Below are positions 37,604-51,600 of a stretch of 64,000 nucleotides of DNA, one piece after another. The stretch spans positions 31,128,719 to 31,192,718 of the forward strand of contig NC_054882.1 in NCBI RefSeq assembly GCF_018320785.1, written 5' to 3'. A program made the translations under genes and the position numbers. Source of the DNA: Cheilinus undulatus (taxonomy: Eukaryota; Chordata; Actinopteri; Labriformes; Labridae). How positions within the stretch are numbered: position 1 is the first letter of the stretch; every line of letters starts with the position of its first letter. Below the pieces are notes generated by a model that was not told the DNA's origin, did no database searches, and saw only the letters and a list, made by a program, of their open reading frames with translations.

Positions 37604-38242
37604 CACAGGCGGTGCGAGGGGGTGGCTTATTGGGCTTGAGCCCCAAATATTTTAAAAGCTTCCAATCTTTCAGGTTGGTTAAATGTATGTTGTTTATGTA
37701 TACTGTCATAGATAAATACATAAAGAAATAAGTGATAACGAGTGGACCTTGTTGATTACAACATGGAACTTTGATTCTTACAGCAAACATAATAAAGATA
37801 TCTGATCTTTTTTATTTTTTACCATTTTTATGATTATGCACTCACAGTATAAAGGTATTTTTTTAACGTTGTTCTTACTATACAAACTTCAGCATTTTTG
37901 TGAATAAATAAATAACCCCATATGTTAATTTTATGCTCTTCGCCTAATTCCTACCCCACGTATGCAAAGTAACTTAAAAAAGAAATATCAGACATTTTTA
38001 GAAAAATGTTAATATATTATAAAATATCAACTTTTAAAAGGCCATGACCATTTTTCATTGTTATGCTTTTTACATGTTCGAAATGCACTTCACTAACATC
38101 ACTAACAAGTATTTTAATTCTAAAAATTTTTTTCAAATCGCATTAAAATAGTGCAAAAATTAAGCAAAAAAAAAAAAAAAAACCTCCTGAACCTGTGTTT
38201 GGGATTAGCCTTGGATATTTAACACATCTGGCTCAGCCCCTG
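37604..38242. mobile_element. hAT-like insertion with perfect 8-bp duplication
   Basis: The octamer gatgcaac occurs at 37596-37603 and again at 38243-38250. The element begins CACAGGCGGTGCG and ends TCAGCCCCTG, so the inverted termini are weakly similar (CA..GG.G). 639 bases, AT-rich interior with a poly-A run at ~38168, no coding capacity. Confidence 0.65.
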
Positions 38243-38899
38243 GATGCAACAATTTATACTGAGTTTCTTAAACTAAGTCAGGTATGTAGCAGGTGAACAT
38301 TTAGATTTAAGTTGAACCATCAACTTAAATAACCAGCACAATTACTTTAGTTGAGCCAACTGAAATTTAGATTTCAGCTGGCCTCTGCCAACTCCACATT
38401 TTTAGCTACGAGCATGTTATGTCTACTAAATGGCAACATGAAGTATGAAACTTGTTAAACTATTTCACGTTGGGCTCTCATAATTGTTTTTTTACAGCGT
38501 TAAAGAAGGACGTCTGTTGAATGTTGGACAAATAAGTGGATTTGAACGTCTCTGCTTTTCCCTGACAGAAACTCACTGATTTTTCCCCCCCTATGAAATA
38601 CATCTCCTATACTTTTAGTCTTGCTTTAAAAGTCAAACATGTTTCGAATGCAGGCAACCTTCACTACAGAGTGAATAATTTAGTCTCACAACCTTGGTGA
38701 AGTTTTCTAAATTCACCAAAAACATGAGTATACGTTTTGCTTGACTCATATTCTCCTGACTGATTTCCACTAGGTTTTCTTCACCTTCTAAGACACTGCA
38801 TGTACTGTTTATTTGAGGATATTAAATTTTGGCTTCCCTACCACATAGTTATCTTTTCTGCTCTTAGAAATTTTGAGATAATCATCTGGAATGTCCAGT

Positions 38900-39350
38900 A
38901 AAGTTTAGGTAATTTACTTGAAATGATGGGAGAATTTGCAATAAAATTTTAGGAAATTTGTTTGGATATTTTGGGGAATTTGCTTCAATCTTTTCAAGCA
39001 TTATGGGGGATATATTGGTATACTTTCATCTGAAGTCTTAGGGGAAAGTTGCTTTGAATTTTTTGGGGGCATATTAATGGGAATTTGAGAAATTTCTTTG
39101 GATGTGTGGGAAGTTTGTTTGGAAATTTTCTGTCATTTTATGGTTATTTTTGATAAATTGATAAGAAATGTTAGCAGGAATTTGCTTTGAATTTTGGGGA
39201 ATTTATGTTAAATTTTACAGGAATCAACATGGCTTTTCAGGGAAATTTTAATGAATAAAAAGTAAATACTTTAATTAAAAAATAGGTAATTTCTTTGACA
39301 TTTGAGGAAATTTGTGTGTACTTTGGAAAGGAAAGTTTCCAAAAATGTTG
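38900..39350. repeat. Degenerate tract of 'gggaatttgctttgaatttt' words
   Basis: Loose repetition of 'ggaaatttgtttggatatttt' type words (G/T-rich on +). Similar in character to the AT-rich words at 1700-1860, there on the opposite strand. Unit length varies; probably a decayed minisatellite. Confidence 0.5.
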
Positions 39351-40089
39351 AACTTTTGGTGGAAATGTCAAAATAAGAAGAAAATTGATTCCAGCTTTTC
39401 ATGACTGACACCATTACTTACTGCTACACAGCCAAAACAGATGCAGAAAAAACTATTCAGTTCTGCATTTTATGCAGGAACGGGAACTTCAAGAGATTGG
39501 CAGGCATCGTCTTTTGTTAAAACTAATCAGTGTTCAAAGACAAGGCAGAAATTTTGATCTAACAGGTCCTTCTTAACCCAATTAAGTGAGAGAAACTAAA
39601 AATGCATTCCAAACCAAAGCTCAGGTGTCAGAGGTTAAGGTTTCACATCCAGCCCCAGGCTTACTAACTGATCTAATAAGGAGGGGTCAATTAGCTACTG
39701 TCAGGGAACATTAACTTGATCATAGGTTATAACTATCAGTTAAAAACAGTCATTGAAAGGACTCTTTGAGACCACCAGTGCAGGTTGCCATTTATACTGT
39801 TGTCATCAGAGAAATATCCAGGCCTTTCAATGATCATCAATGAAAACATTTTAAGTAGGCTGTAGTGGCCATATTACTTTTTATGCGCAATATTAAGCCT
39901 CTTTTTAGTGCTCCATCCGTCTGAACTGAATTGTAGGTCAAGGAATTGAATTTTTTTCCTTTGAGCACACGTTTAATAAAGTACCCAAGTAAGAAAAAAC
40001 ACCCGGCTGAACAAAAAATGAGAAGTCTGTAAAAGCATGACATGCGACAATGAAAAATTGCCACAGAGGACACAGACAGTGAATGAATC

Positions 40090-40401
40090 TGCTCTGTGTT
40101 TTCACAGTGGCAGCAGCATCAACAACACCGCCCGCCCGGATTGTGAACGCTGCTGCTACAACCTTACTCGACTCAACCAACGGGCGTCACGGATATTATC
40201 CGGCTAATTTACATACTCAACGCCGCCCAGGGGGACGAACATGTTAATCCTACATCGATTGAAAGCTAACCGAAGGGTGGAGAGAAAAAAACAGCTGAAA
40301 GAAAGTTTAGACAAGAGAGGGTTGTTTTAAACAGGGGGAAGTGTTTCGACTGAAACGCGGAGACGCTTGTCGGGCTTTTCGCCCCACTTTTGAAATACGA
40401 C
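40090..40401 (+). promoter_or_regulatory. ldlrap1: ldlrap1 5' flank and 5'UTR
   Basis: GC content and CpG frequency rise compared with the flanking region (for example 'ccgcccgcccgg', 'caacgccgcccaggggg'), as in TATA-less CpG-rich promoters. The ATG at 40402 follows 'aaatacgac'. No initiator or TATA assigned. Confidence 0.45.
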
Positions 40402-43400
40402 ATGGACGCTTTGAAATCCGCTGGAAGGGCAATTATACGAAGCCCCAGTATCGCCAAACAATCCTGGGGTGCGGGCAGACACAGAAGTGAGTATTCAGTT
40501 ATTTTAATGCTTTGCCGTGAAGGCGTTAGCTGACGCTATTCCTGCTAGAAGGCTAACTTGGCTAAGATAAGCTAGCATCGTCAAGGTGCTAACATTACAA
40601 GCGGTGTTATTGTTACTTAGCGTTACTTTACAACTCGTTGATGACTGTTGACGTCACGTACAGTTGTTGGCAACGTAGTCGTTATCAGTGCTGTGAGCGT
40701 TTTAGAGACCCACCGTTGACAACGGGGTTTGTAAACATTAGAGCGCTTATTTAATGTCTGAACGTTTTTGTTTTGCCTCGAAACTTGGCTCGAATGGAAA
40801 GCAGCTCCCCGTAGCTTGTTCAGAAACTCCTGTTGAGACTTTTGGGCAAAGAGGAGCTCAAACTGGTTCTCCGCATTCTGGAGGACTCAGATGAGCTGCA
40901 CCTTAGCCAAAAGCGACCGCATGTCACATCAAAACTTCAGAGAGTTGTGTGAAATCCCATGGTTGTTTGCCACGTCACTCTCCTGGCTGTCACGATTTGG
41001 AAATCCACAACAAGTGTTAAGCTGAGAGCTTAAAAGCCGTGAACTGGGCTGCTGAGAGACGGGGAGAGAGTAGGGAGGTAACCGGGTGTGAAAAGGCACG
41101 AAGAGATGAATGTTCGTGTTCAAGGCAAGGCTGTACAATCCTAGCAACACACAGTTGCTAGGCGATACACTGTGAAACAAAAAAGACTGTATAAGGAGTG
41201 GTTGAAGAGCCAAAAAATGATGTGAGGAACTAGCTCAACCTGTCAAATAAGTGGTCTAACTAATGATTGCAAGATCCCCTCTAAGGTTTCACATGGGGTT
41301 TCTCTTATGATATCTTGCTTTGGTTTGCCTCTTTGTATGTCCTTTCTTCCTTAGTCACAAAGCATCATGCCTTTTATATGGATGCCTTTACCCTTTTTAA
41401 GGTATAGGTATATTACTCACTGGTTACTTTATCAGTTACACCTGTTATATTGTATGTTAAGACAAATAGCTAATCAGCCAATCATATGGCAGCAACTCAA
41501 TGCATTTAGGTATAGATGTGGTCAAGACAAACAGCTGTAGTTCGGACCGAGCATCAGAATGGGAAAGAAAGAGGATTTAAGTGACTTTGAACGGTTGTTA
41601 GTGCTAGACAGACTGGTCTGAGTATTTCACAAACTGGTGATCTACTGGGATTTTCACCATCTCCAGGGTTTACAGAGAATGGCCTGAGAAAGGCGAAAAT
41701 ATCCGGTGAGCAGAAGTTCCATGGACGAAAATGCCCTCTTGATGTCAGAGGAGGAAAGGCAGACTTGTTCAAGATGATAAACAGGCAACAGTAACTCAAA
41801 TAACCACTCATTACAACCAAGGTATGCAGATCTCTGAACACACAACTTTAAAGCAGATGGGCTACAGCAGCAGAAGACCGCTCCGGGTGCCACTCATGTC
41901 AGCTAAGACCAGGAAACTGAGGCTAAAATTCGCACTGGCTTACTAAAATTGGACAATAGAAGATTGTCTTAATTTCAGCTGGGAGATACAGATGGTAGTG
42001 TCTGAAATCGGCATAAACAACATGAAAGCATGGATCCAACCTGCCTTGTATCAACAGTTCAGGTTGGTGGCGAAGGTGTAATGATGTGGGGGGTATTATC
42101 TTGGCACACTTTGGGACCCTTATAGTACCAGTTCAGCACTGTTTAAACACCACAGCCTACCCGACTATTAATGCTTACCATGTCCATCCCTTTACGACCA
42201 CAGTGTACCCATCTTCTGATGAATACTTCCAGCAGGATAGTGCACCATGTCTGTCAAACTGGTTTCTTGCATGATAATGAGTCCACAATCACCAGATCAC
42301 AATCCAATAGATCGCTTTTGGGATATGGTGAAACAGGAGGTTTGCATCATGGATGTGCAGCTGACAGATCTACAACTGTGGGATGTTATCATGTCAACAT
42401 GGACCAAAATATCTCAGGAATGTTCCCAACACTTTGTTGAAACTGTGCCATGAAGAATTAAGGCAGTTCTGAAGGCTAAAGGGGGTCCATCCTGGTACTA
42501 GCAAGGCGTACCTAATAAAGTGGCAGTGTATGTATTTCTTCCCACATGGGAGGAATGCTCCTTGCTCTTAGGCAGCCCCCTTTTTATTTCAGAGCACTTC
42601 ATTTCTAATCTGACCTTGCAATAGTATCAGATGCCTAAAGGCCAATCAGTTCTTACATCTGAAACCTCTGGCTGGCTTTGCCATGGCTACACATTCAGCT
42701 AGTGGGAGATGTCACCTCCATCCCTCTTTCTGCTGCTTACTCTGTCATAGAAAATAAGCTGTCAACATTTTATCCATAGTATTTTTCCTTCACTCCTTTT
42801 TCACTGGATCCTCTGTTTTCTACATAATTATAAGCTTAACTGTGTTTCTTAGGTACCAGAGGACTAAGAGTTATGAATAGAAAGGCAACTTGTTCCATCT
42901 TGTTGTGCCAGTAAGCTTCTGCTCCCTGGTTTGACCCTGCTTTTAATGCTGGGGAATTATAGATGGATACTGTTGCAATTCAATCTAAGGCATTAGAAAA
43001 TACGTATTATAATAACAGTCTTAAGGTTGAGATTTTGTTTGTCTATATTCTGCTTTTCATGTCTGTAGTTTGAGGCACATGCCTCAAGATGATCTTTCCT
43101 CCCATGTGAACAAACTCAGCCCTGCCCATGTAGCTTATTCACATCTTTGGCATTAGGATTGCATTCCTTCACACTGTCAGTGTTGGATTTTAACAGGTTC
43201 CAGTGTTGTTTTCTAATAAGTATGGCTGACATGTTAATGTGTACATTAGGGGCTAACATTAGCATGTTTTCATTGGTTCTTGTGTCTGTTGTTATTTCCT
43301 GTTTGATTTAAAACAGTTGTGTTTGCTGAGCTGGCAAATAATTTCTCTTAGCTAACCTCCTGTTACATCTAACTTGTTCCCAGTTTTAGGTAGGGAACGT

Positions 43401-45620
43401 GGTCCGTAACGTCATCACTCTTTGAGGTCAAGAGGGCCTTTTTTTGCATTACGAGGCTGCAAAGTGTGGGTGGCAGAAAATCCTTTTCTGCATTGATCAG
43501 AGTTCCCTCCCACTTCACCAGTCAAGGAGCCGTCTTCCGTGTGACTGTCAACATTGGAGCAGCTATCTAGATGTCAGTATGCAGGCGGCAAATGGGGAAA
43601 GGGTGTGAACTGTGAAACTATCTAAAATGTAATCTATTTCCTGCATTTATATTCAGATTTTGCACAACTTTGAGTTGCTGCAACAACTAAATTTTCCTTA
43701 AACCTTAGACTGGAAAAAAAGGTTCAATGTACCTGTTGAGTAATCAGCATTTTCTTTGTCCATAAAGTGGGAGAAGTTGAAGTACCAATAATTGTTTAGA
43801 AGATAAAGTTAGTCATGATTAACAATGTAATTCTAAACCATATCTCAGAAATTGTGGACTCTGCAATGCCTAGTCCCCCCTGCACTCCTGTGCCTGCTCT
43901 GGCCAGTAAACACGATGTCACAAAGTCAGCCAAAGGGGACTGCCTCTAATAGAGATTGCTCACTGCAGGATTCTTTTATGGACTTGTTAAGTCATCAGTG
44001 ATTTATAGTCGTGTTAGATCCTCAGTATCTGTTGGTTGCCCCTGTGTTTTTAGCCGCATGTGGATGCTTTCGTTGACAGGACTGCACAATCCTGCTAGGC
44101 CTTTGTTTCTCAAAGAGAACTATTTCTAATGCAGTGGGCAAATGGATACCTGACATTGTTACAACTGTTTACTGGCAATTCCAGCATGAGTTTATCAAAC
44201 ATCAGCTGTTTTTCAGCCGTATTGCATTTGACTTTTAAAATATACAATGTTCTTCACATCATACAAGATAGAACATTTAAGTCATAAACAGCATTTTAAC
44301 ACCAATTTGTGCTAAGCCATGTTTTGTCACCTAACGGACTACTTTTAAAAGAGTCAATGCCACAGGAAGCACACTGGTAAACAAGTTCCCCTTCCTGGTG
44401 AGAAGAAATGATGTAATCTCCTTCAGCCATATGTTCAGACATATGGTCAGTGTGGTAGTTCATGGTTCACAGTTCTTTGCCTTATTGTCAGTAGGACATC
44501 CTGGTGACTAAAAGAACACCATCTGACACTTACCGAAGGCAGAATGCCTTCAGTTAACTTCATTCAGATGGCTAACTCCACTGGAGAGCAGCTAGAATTT
44601 AGTTTCCCTTACAATTACAGGTCCTCTAATCTCTCCTGAGCAAGGGCGTTTGTGAAACTAGATACAACTGCAAGCATGAACAGAGCACTGAGGCTCCCAG
44701 AGCATGAGAAAGGCATTATTTAGGCGCTTGTAATAACAGTTTCTCTGTCAGCCAGACAGTAAAGGTCTATGGCAGTCTTCTTGGTGTTTGGTCCGTGAAC
44801 AAGAATGAAACTCAAGTAGTTAATGACATAACCTGTCCTTATCCTTAGTCCACTTTGGCATTTAATTCTGGCAGGAGTTGTTTTTTTGGGTTGCAAGTGC
44901 CCTGAAACTGATACTTGTTTCAAAACAGAGTGCTTTTCTGTTTACTTCAAGGCCCAGATCGACACAAAGATGGGACTTTTGAGTTGTTATCTGATGACAC
45001 TTGAAACAACCTTTGCCTAGTGTATCTGAAGCCCCTGGAAATGCAAGGAGGATTCGTATCGTTAAAAGAGAATTCCTTTGAGGGCTGAATGATATTGGAG
45101 AAAACAGAAGAATTATAGTTTTTCTTTCTGAGATGTATATAATGCGATTTGTTGTGGAGGTGAAGCTTGGAACGCCAATATTTCAGCAGCACATTTTTAC
45201 CAAACGAATCAGTGAACCAAGCAGTGCAAACAAGGGTTTGTGTCTATTTTTTCATGTAGATGCATATTTGAGTTGTCATGATACCAGATTATAGAATTTC
45301 AATTACGATACTAGTTAGGGCTGTGCAATTGATCAAAAAACAATCAAAACCCACATTTGGAGCCTCAAACCCACAAAAACCTCCTCTGTCAATTATTTCA
45401 AATTTTCCTTGTAACTCTCTCTACCAATGCACAATCCCCTTAAAACACACTACTGGCGGTGTAGTCATGTGATAGGCAGCCAGGTGTCACAGGGTGTTTT
45501 GCCAAAAGGAGAAGGATTAGTCACATGACACTCTCCCATCCAGTCCGCTAAAACTCAAACCCAGAGCCGACTGCGCAGCATGAGCAGCAAGGTTATTTTC
45601 TACTTTTTATACAATAGTAC

Positions 45621-45683
<63 letters not shown>

Positions 45684-48600
45684 AATCAAGAAATACCAGT
45701 TGTTTATTTTCTACTTTTCTAGGAAAATGTGACTTTAAAAAAATCATTTCAACTGATGTGTGTTTTGATTTAAATAACCATTAAGTGTTAATCTGTGCAT
45801 GTTCCTTTCAGTTACTTGTTTTAAAATTATACTAATATTTACAGCACAAACAGTCAAGAATGGGGGTGGGATAATTGTACATCAGTAGAGCTAGATAATT
45901 CAATTAATCCTAAATTTGAGTTTTGCCATAACTGCCCAGCCCTAATACTAATGATATTGATACCTGTTTTGATACCATGGCATAAAAAAACACAAAAACA
46001 AAAAATAACTACTGGACATCCAAACATGTGTGAATGTAGTTTTTTCCCCCAAATCTCCACATAGGTTGTTTGCAATCACGTGATCCATAATGCATGATTG
46101 GGGGCAATCAGGGACAGCTATTAGGATCATCAGAAAATTTCTACATGCATTGAGCATGATCCCCACACTTAACTAAAGAGTGTTTTATTTCTTGCACAAT
46201 TTTACTGATTTACCTGACGTGGAGGCGATCTATATCACAAATTACACAGTCGTGTAGACCCTCTAGTGTCTAGCGTCGTCTAGCCAGGTGAAGGGAGACA
46301 AGAGTGTTAAAGAGTCTTGTACTAAACTGAGAAGCTAGCTAAGCTCCTTTAACATATTAAAAAAAAATCCTAATTTTGTATTAACATACTTTTAATTGAA
46401 GCATTGATGTCCTCTCAACCAAATAAACCTTGTGGGGTAAGCGGCAAAGTAATGATGTGCTGTTCACAAACAAGCCTGTCTGATGAAACAGCTTCTGTGT
46501 GAGCTGTGGTTGCTAGCTCCTGTTTGAGTGCCAGTCTCTTTCCTCCATTCTTTGCCGTAATTTAATCCACATTTAAAAAGCCAAACTGGTACCAAATAAA
46601 AACCCATTTGGAAGCCAAATTATCAGCTCTACTGAGCTGAACCAAATAATCGGGATCTCTTAAAAGAGACAGATTTCCTGTCCCATTAACAAGACAGGAT
46701 GGACATCAGCTGAGAAGATACGGGCAAGATCAGAGTTTAAACTGTACTGAACTAAATCAGACCATACATAAGCTTTGCGTGACTCCGCTCATCCTGGCCT
46801 TTAAAATTCCGTCCTGCTGTCGTTTCTCTGTGAGCTTTTTTTAGCCCTTTTTTAACCTGAATGTTTCACTACTTTCCAGACACAAAAGTATCTTAAGAAT
46901 CATGAATATTTTTAATTTTGTACAATGAATGCTTGGCATAGTTGTAAGCAGCTCAGACAGCCTTTTTGGTAGCATTGTTCTATGCAGAAATCACTTCTTG
47001 CCCCACTGCTGCTTGACATCATCTGCAAAGAACCTATTAGAAAAGTTCGCTTAACAGTAAACACATACCAGCATTTGGCATGTTTATAAACCTTGTACAA
47101 AAAGTAAGGAAAATTGTCTTTGGTGAATTATTTCCTTGCTGTAACAGTGCTTCTAGGCAACAACGCCTGCTTATGCCCCTTTTAAATGGCGCCACATTTG
47201 TAAAGAACATGCTTTTATGGGATGAGCAGCAGAGCTGAGTATGTAGGTTGCGTGTGTAAAAAAAATTCCAGATCTTCTCCGCCAATGCCAAATGGCTTAT
47301 TCGTCCATTGACTTTTGTGTGATGGTTTGGATTATTGAAGTCTGAAAAAATGTGCCATTTTGGCAATCAAAAAATGTTTACATTTAACAAACAGGAGCCT
47401 CAGTAGCGTGTGGAAGAACCAGACAGCCACAACAGCCTGGCAGCTCTTCATTCTGGTCACCAGCCTGGTCACACACTGCTGTGGGGTGGCATCCCATTCT
47501 TCAACCAGCATTTGTCACACATCAGCCAATGTGGTTGTATTGGTCACTCTGGCACAAACAGCACGCCCTAGCTGATCCCACAAGTTTTCAGTGGGGTTGA
47601 GGATCAGGACTGCTAGCAGGCCATTCCATCCTCTCCACTCCCAAGGTAGTCTGTGATAAACCCCGCTCTGTGGGGACGTCATCTTGGAGGAGAGTACAGT
47701 CCTAGACTGTGGAGATATGGGATTGCTACTGGATGCTGAATCTTGTCCCGATATCTCTCTGCATTGCACATATAACCTTCCTTCAGCTCATTAGGTCTGC
47801 AAATCAACTTTAATGCTGCCAATTTCAGCTCTGGCTTTTTTATTTTTACCAATGAGACATTATACAAAGTTTACAGGAACTTTTCAGGGCTGATCTGAGC
47901 AGGTGAAGAAGATGATTATCCTGTAGCAGCTGAAGCCAGCACTATAATTTCATGCTACTCCCAGCACAGCCAGAGTTTTATTTTTTCTTCAAGGGGAAAG
48001 TCTTTGCACTTTTATGTTGCTAGTACATTTGAACTGCTGCTGCTATAGCTGCTCCTAAATTTTCATGCCAGATTACATTTAAGGTAGTAGTGTCTGTTCA
48101 CTGGCTTTGGGACATGCCCAGCAGCACCATGTATGTGCTTTAAAATAGCATTCGTTTGTTATAATCATTTGACTTAAAATTGAAACTTCCTCCTCCTGTT
48201 GAGTGCTGCTGTGCACCGGGTGCTTTTAGAGATCTGTTTCATAACCTTGCTACTTTCTGAAAGTACGTTCTGGCCTCAGCTGGTCATCAGCTGTAATCCC
48301 TGAGTGGTATGACTACTCATTCCTTCACAATCTCCTTACCCTCACTTTCCTCTCTTGAGTGGATTTGGTCAGTACAGAAAGACACATGTCTTAATGTTAC
48401 GAGTTAAACCATGACTTTAAGACTCTTATCCCCCACAAATCCTTTCCTCATCCAAATGGAAATGTGTTGGATAGTCATTGAATTAAATGACAATAGGCAC
48501 TTTATGGTATGATATTTTTTGAAGTGATCAGTTTAACAACAGAATATCAACAGACAGCCTAAGTCTGCTGAAGAATCCATGGGTTGCTGTTAAACAATCC

Positions 48601-51600
48601 GTACTAAATGTTCATCCTCTTTCCCTTGTGTTAAATTTTCCCTGTAGCCTGGAGGTTATTTGCATTCAATTCTGTTTGTGTTTTGTGTATTTCATACAAA
48701 GAGCTCATTGACCTGGGTGTCTAATGATATAATATACATTCTCTGAACACGCACAGAAGCTGAATTCAAGAGAGCAAACAACAGTACTGGATCAGCCTTT
48801 GTACCAGGCAGAGACAGACGATAACAATGGCCCCATGTATTACACACATTTTCCCTTTGACTTACTCTTTACAATCTCAGCCTTTTCCTGTAATGGATGA
48901 CTCCCATCTTTGTCATGCACCGTAATTATTGATATATGAAATGGTTACATGAGACAGAAACACAGAGGATTTAGTCTGCAATAGAAATGTAGAATTTTAG
49001 TTGTATACTGTAGATAGAAGTTGTCCACGGTTTCTCTTCCAACATGCTTTTGTAGCATCTCTGTATCCCTCCAGGCATCTTTCTTCATCTGACTCTGCAG
49101 TTTCTAAATTAGCTTCAAGTGTCCTGATTGGGATCTAATAATGCTGGAGCAGGTCTTTTCTGCATAGGCTTCATCACTGGAGGAGAAGGAGGTTGTATTA
49201 CTACAATCTGAAGTTATTCAAGGTCTGAGTCGACCTAAGACACTCCACTTGTTTTTGATTTGACTTTACTGTCAATTGTATAAAAAATGCATGCTAATCT
49301 CATATTCAACATGTAGACTCTCAATTATGATTGATCCATCTAAATACTGTTTGTCTACTTAAATCCTAAAGCATTATGTTTTCTCTGCATAAGACCGTTT
49401 CAGGCTGTGCGCTTGAAACGCACATCTTGGCCGTGTCATGGCTTGATTTTAATTTGGTTTGCATGTTAACAAGCCAAGGTAGTCTATGTTTGCAATCTGT
49501 TTCTTGATGACCCTGATGAAGGCCACTAGTAAATATGTGTCTGTTGAATAAAGTTCACTAAACTTCTTCTACTAGTGAGGCTCTCTGTTTCCATTGGTAC
49601 AATAAATCACATGAAAGACTTGACAATACTTTAGTTTTTGCTTTTCAAAGTAAAAGCCCAGTTTAGCCTTTCTTTGGAGAAAATCTCTTTATTTGAACAG
49701 AATGCTTTTAATTTGAATATTTCCCTGCATAGCTCCACTGTACACTGAATCAAGTCATTTATCAGGGGAGCTATTGAGGGAAAAAACTTGAGAGATGAGA
49801 CCAGGTAGTCTGTGAACAGAATCTGTTAGTGTGCGGTGTGCAGTGTTGATCCTCTCGTTCTACACCACACACTATGTGAACAAAACCATAAAAGCTGTGC
49901 CTGTGGGGTGTGTGGGGTTTCTCATGTTGAAAAAATTGTGTCCCATTTAAAAAATCTTTGTGAATTATAGGCTTTCGACAAGGGGTTTCAAACTTCTGGC
50001 CTGCCAGCAGGTGCCATACGGCCCGCGAGACATTTAGGGGAAAAGATGGACATATTTTAAAAAAATGTTAATTTTCAATATTTACTAACCTAGGTGTTTG
50101 AAATACAAATTTTCACTCATTTTTCATGATCTAACTATTATATAGAAATGAATTATCATAATGCGATGCAAGAAATGAGTAAATATGGTACGCTCTGTGG
50201 AGCTGAGAGGAACATGAAACACGACACGGCAGAGCACACAGCAGCGCATCTGCTTCATCTCAGCTCAGCGAACATGCTGTCCAAAAGAGAGGCTGATACA
50301 GACTGCATGATTTTTGAGACTGAGGGAGAAGGATTTTAGTATTTTTTTTATTTATTCATTTATTTATCGATTAAGATGAAGAACGTAACCACTGTGCACA
50401 GCTGCACCTCGCTCTCTCATAGAGTCCAGTCTGCACCTCAAATTTCCTGTTTCCTTCCCGGGGCCTTAATGAATGTCAGAGATTTTTGCATCGTAAAACC
50501 AAACTTCTATGCCTGTGGGAGATTGAAGCTGCTCTAAGGAGAGCAAATATTCTCCCTGCGTAACTGTCCATCAGCCACAAACGCAGACATTGTATCTGGT
50601 CTGGTGAGTGACACAGCTTGATCTCCAGCCTGATTTAATCCCTCGTTATAAAAATATGTGATGCCGAACTAATATCAACTAAATTTGCTTACATACGATT
50701 TAATTTTATGTCAACAAGAAGTCTAATTATGGTCTGGTCACTTACGTTTAAACGGGATATCCTTTATAAATCCTGTAGCATATTTAACTCCAGGTCTCGT
50801 CAAATGGTAAAAAAAATCCTCTCATAACAAAAAAACAGATTCTTTATAACTGAACATTTAATCCTAATCTGGACACAAGCTCTCGTATGACATGAGAGGT
50901 CTGCATGGTTAGTCTTGGTGCAGCGCTAAAAGGCATTAAATTTACGCACGGAGATGGCCCCGTTCATGAGGCGTGCACGGATGTCGGGGGGATAAAGAGA
51001 GAACAGACGTGCAGAAGAACTGCTGTTGGGACTCAGACGTGCTTAAAAGTCGTTTTCACTCAGCAGGTGAGGCTTTGTAGCAATTTGAGCAGTAATAGCG
51101 CAGCAGTCTGGAATAAATCTCTGCAGCATCCTCCTCTCCTCTCTCTCATCTCCACCCTCTTTTCTGTCTCTTATCTCCTCTCTGGACTCTGTCAACTGAT
51201 CCCAGGCCAGGTGAAATAAGGATCAGATCAGATTTTGTGAACAGGTTGCCGTTTTAAAGCCATAAACAGTCATGCTGAACGTGTATTAATAATAGATATT
51301 CCAGTCTTGTAGATTTAGCATCAGTGGGTCTTAAAAAGTTAAAAATCTGAACAAAATTGCCATATGAAGGACAGCATATTTATGCCTAATTTGTTTAGAT
51401 TACTTGCAAGAAGCTGTCTAAAGTAGTTAATATACCCTTGTGTGTGTGTGTCTGTGTGTATATATATATATTTTTTTTTAAATAGCCCAGCCCGCAGAAC
51501 GTCTCATTGGAGCAAATCCCACCCCCGACCCAAAATTGAGTTTGACACCCCTGCTTTATATGTGTCTCAAAGTGTTTTTACACCACAGGTCACACTTGCC

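Larger units (their letters stand above)
33881..40401. other. maco1-ldlrap1 intergenic region
   Basis: No gene supported. It contains a Tc1-like element (34958-36099) with a nested repeat, a CTCF-like motif (36428-36441), a C17-(AC)n microsatellite (36512-36574), a hAT insertion (37604-38242) and a degenerate 'gggaatttgctttgaatttt' tract (~38900-39350). The last ~320 bases are the ldlrap1 5' flank. The 145-codon open frame at 36798-37235 has no recognisable features. Confidence 0.65.
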
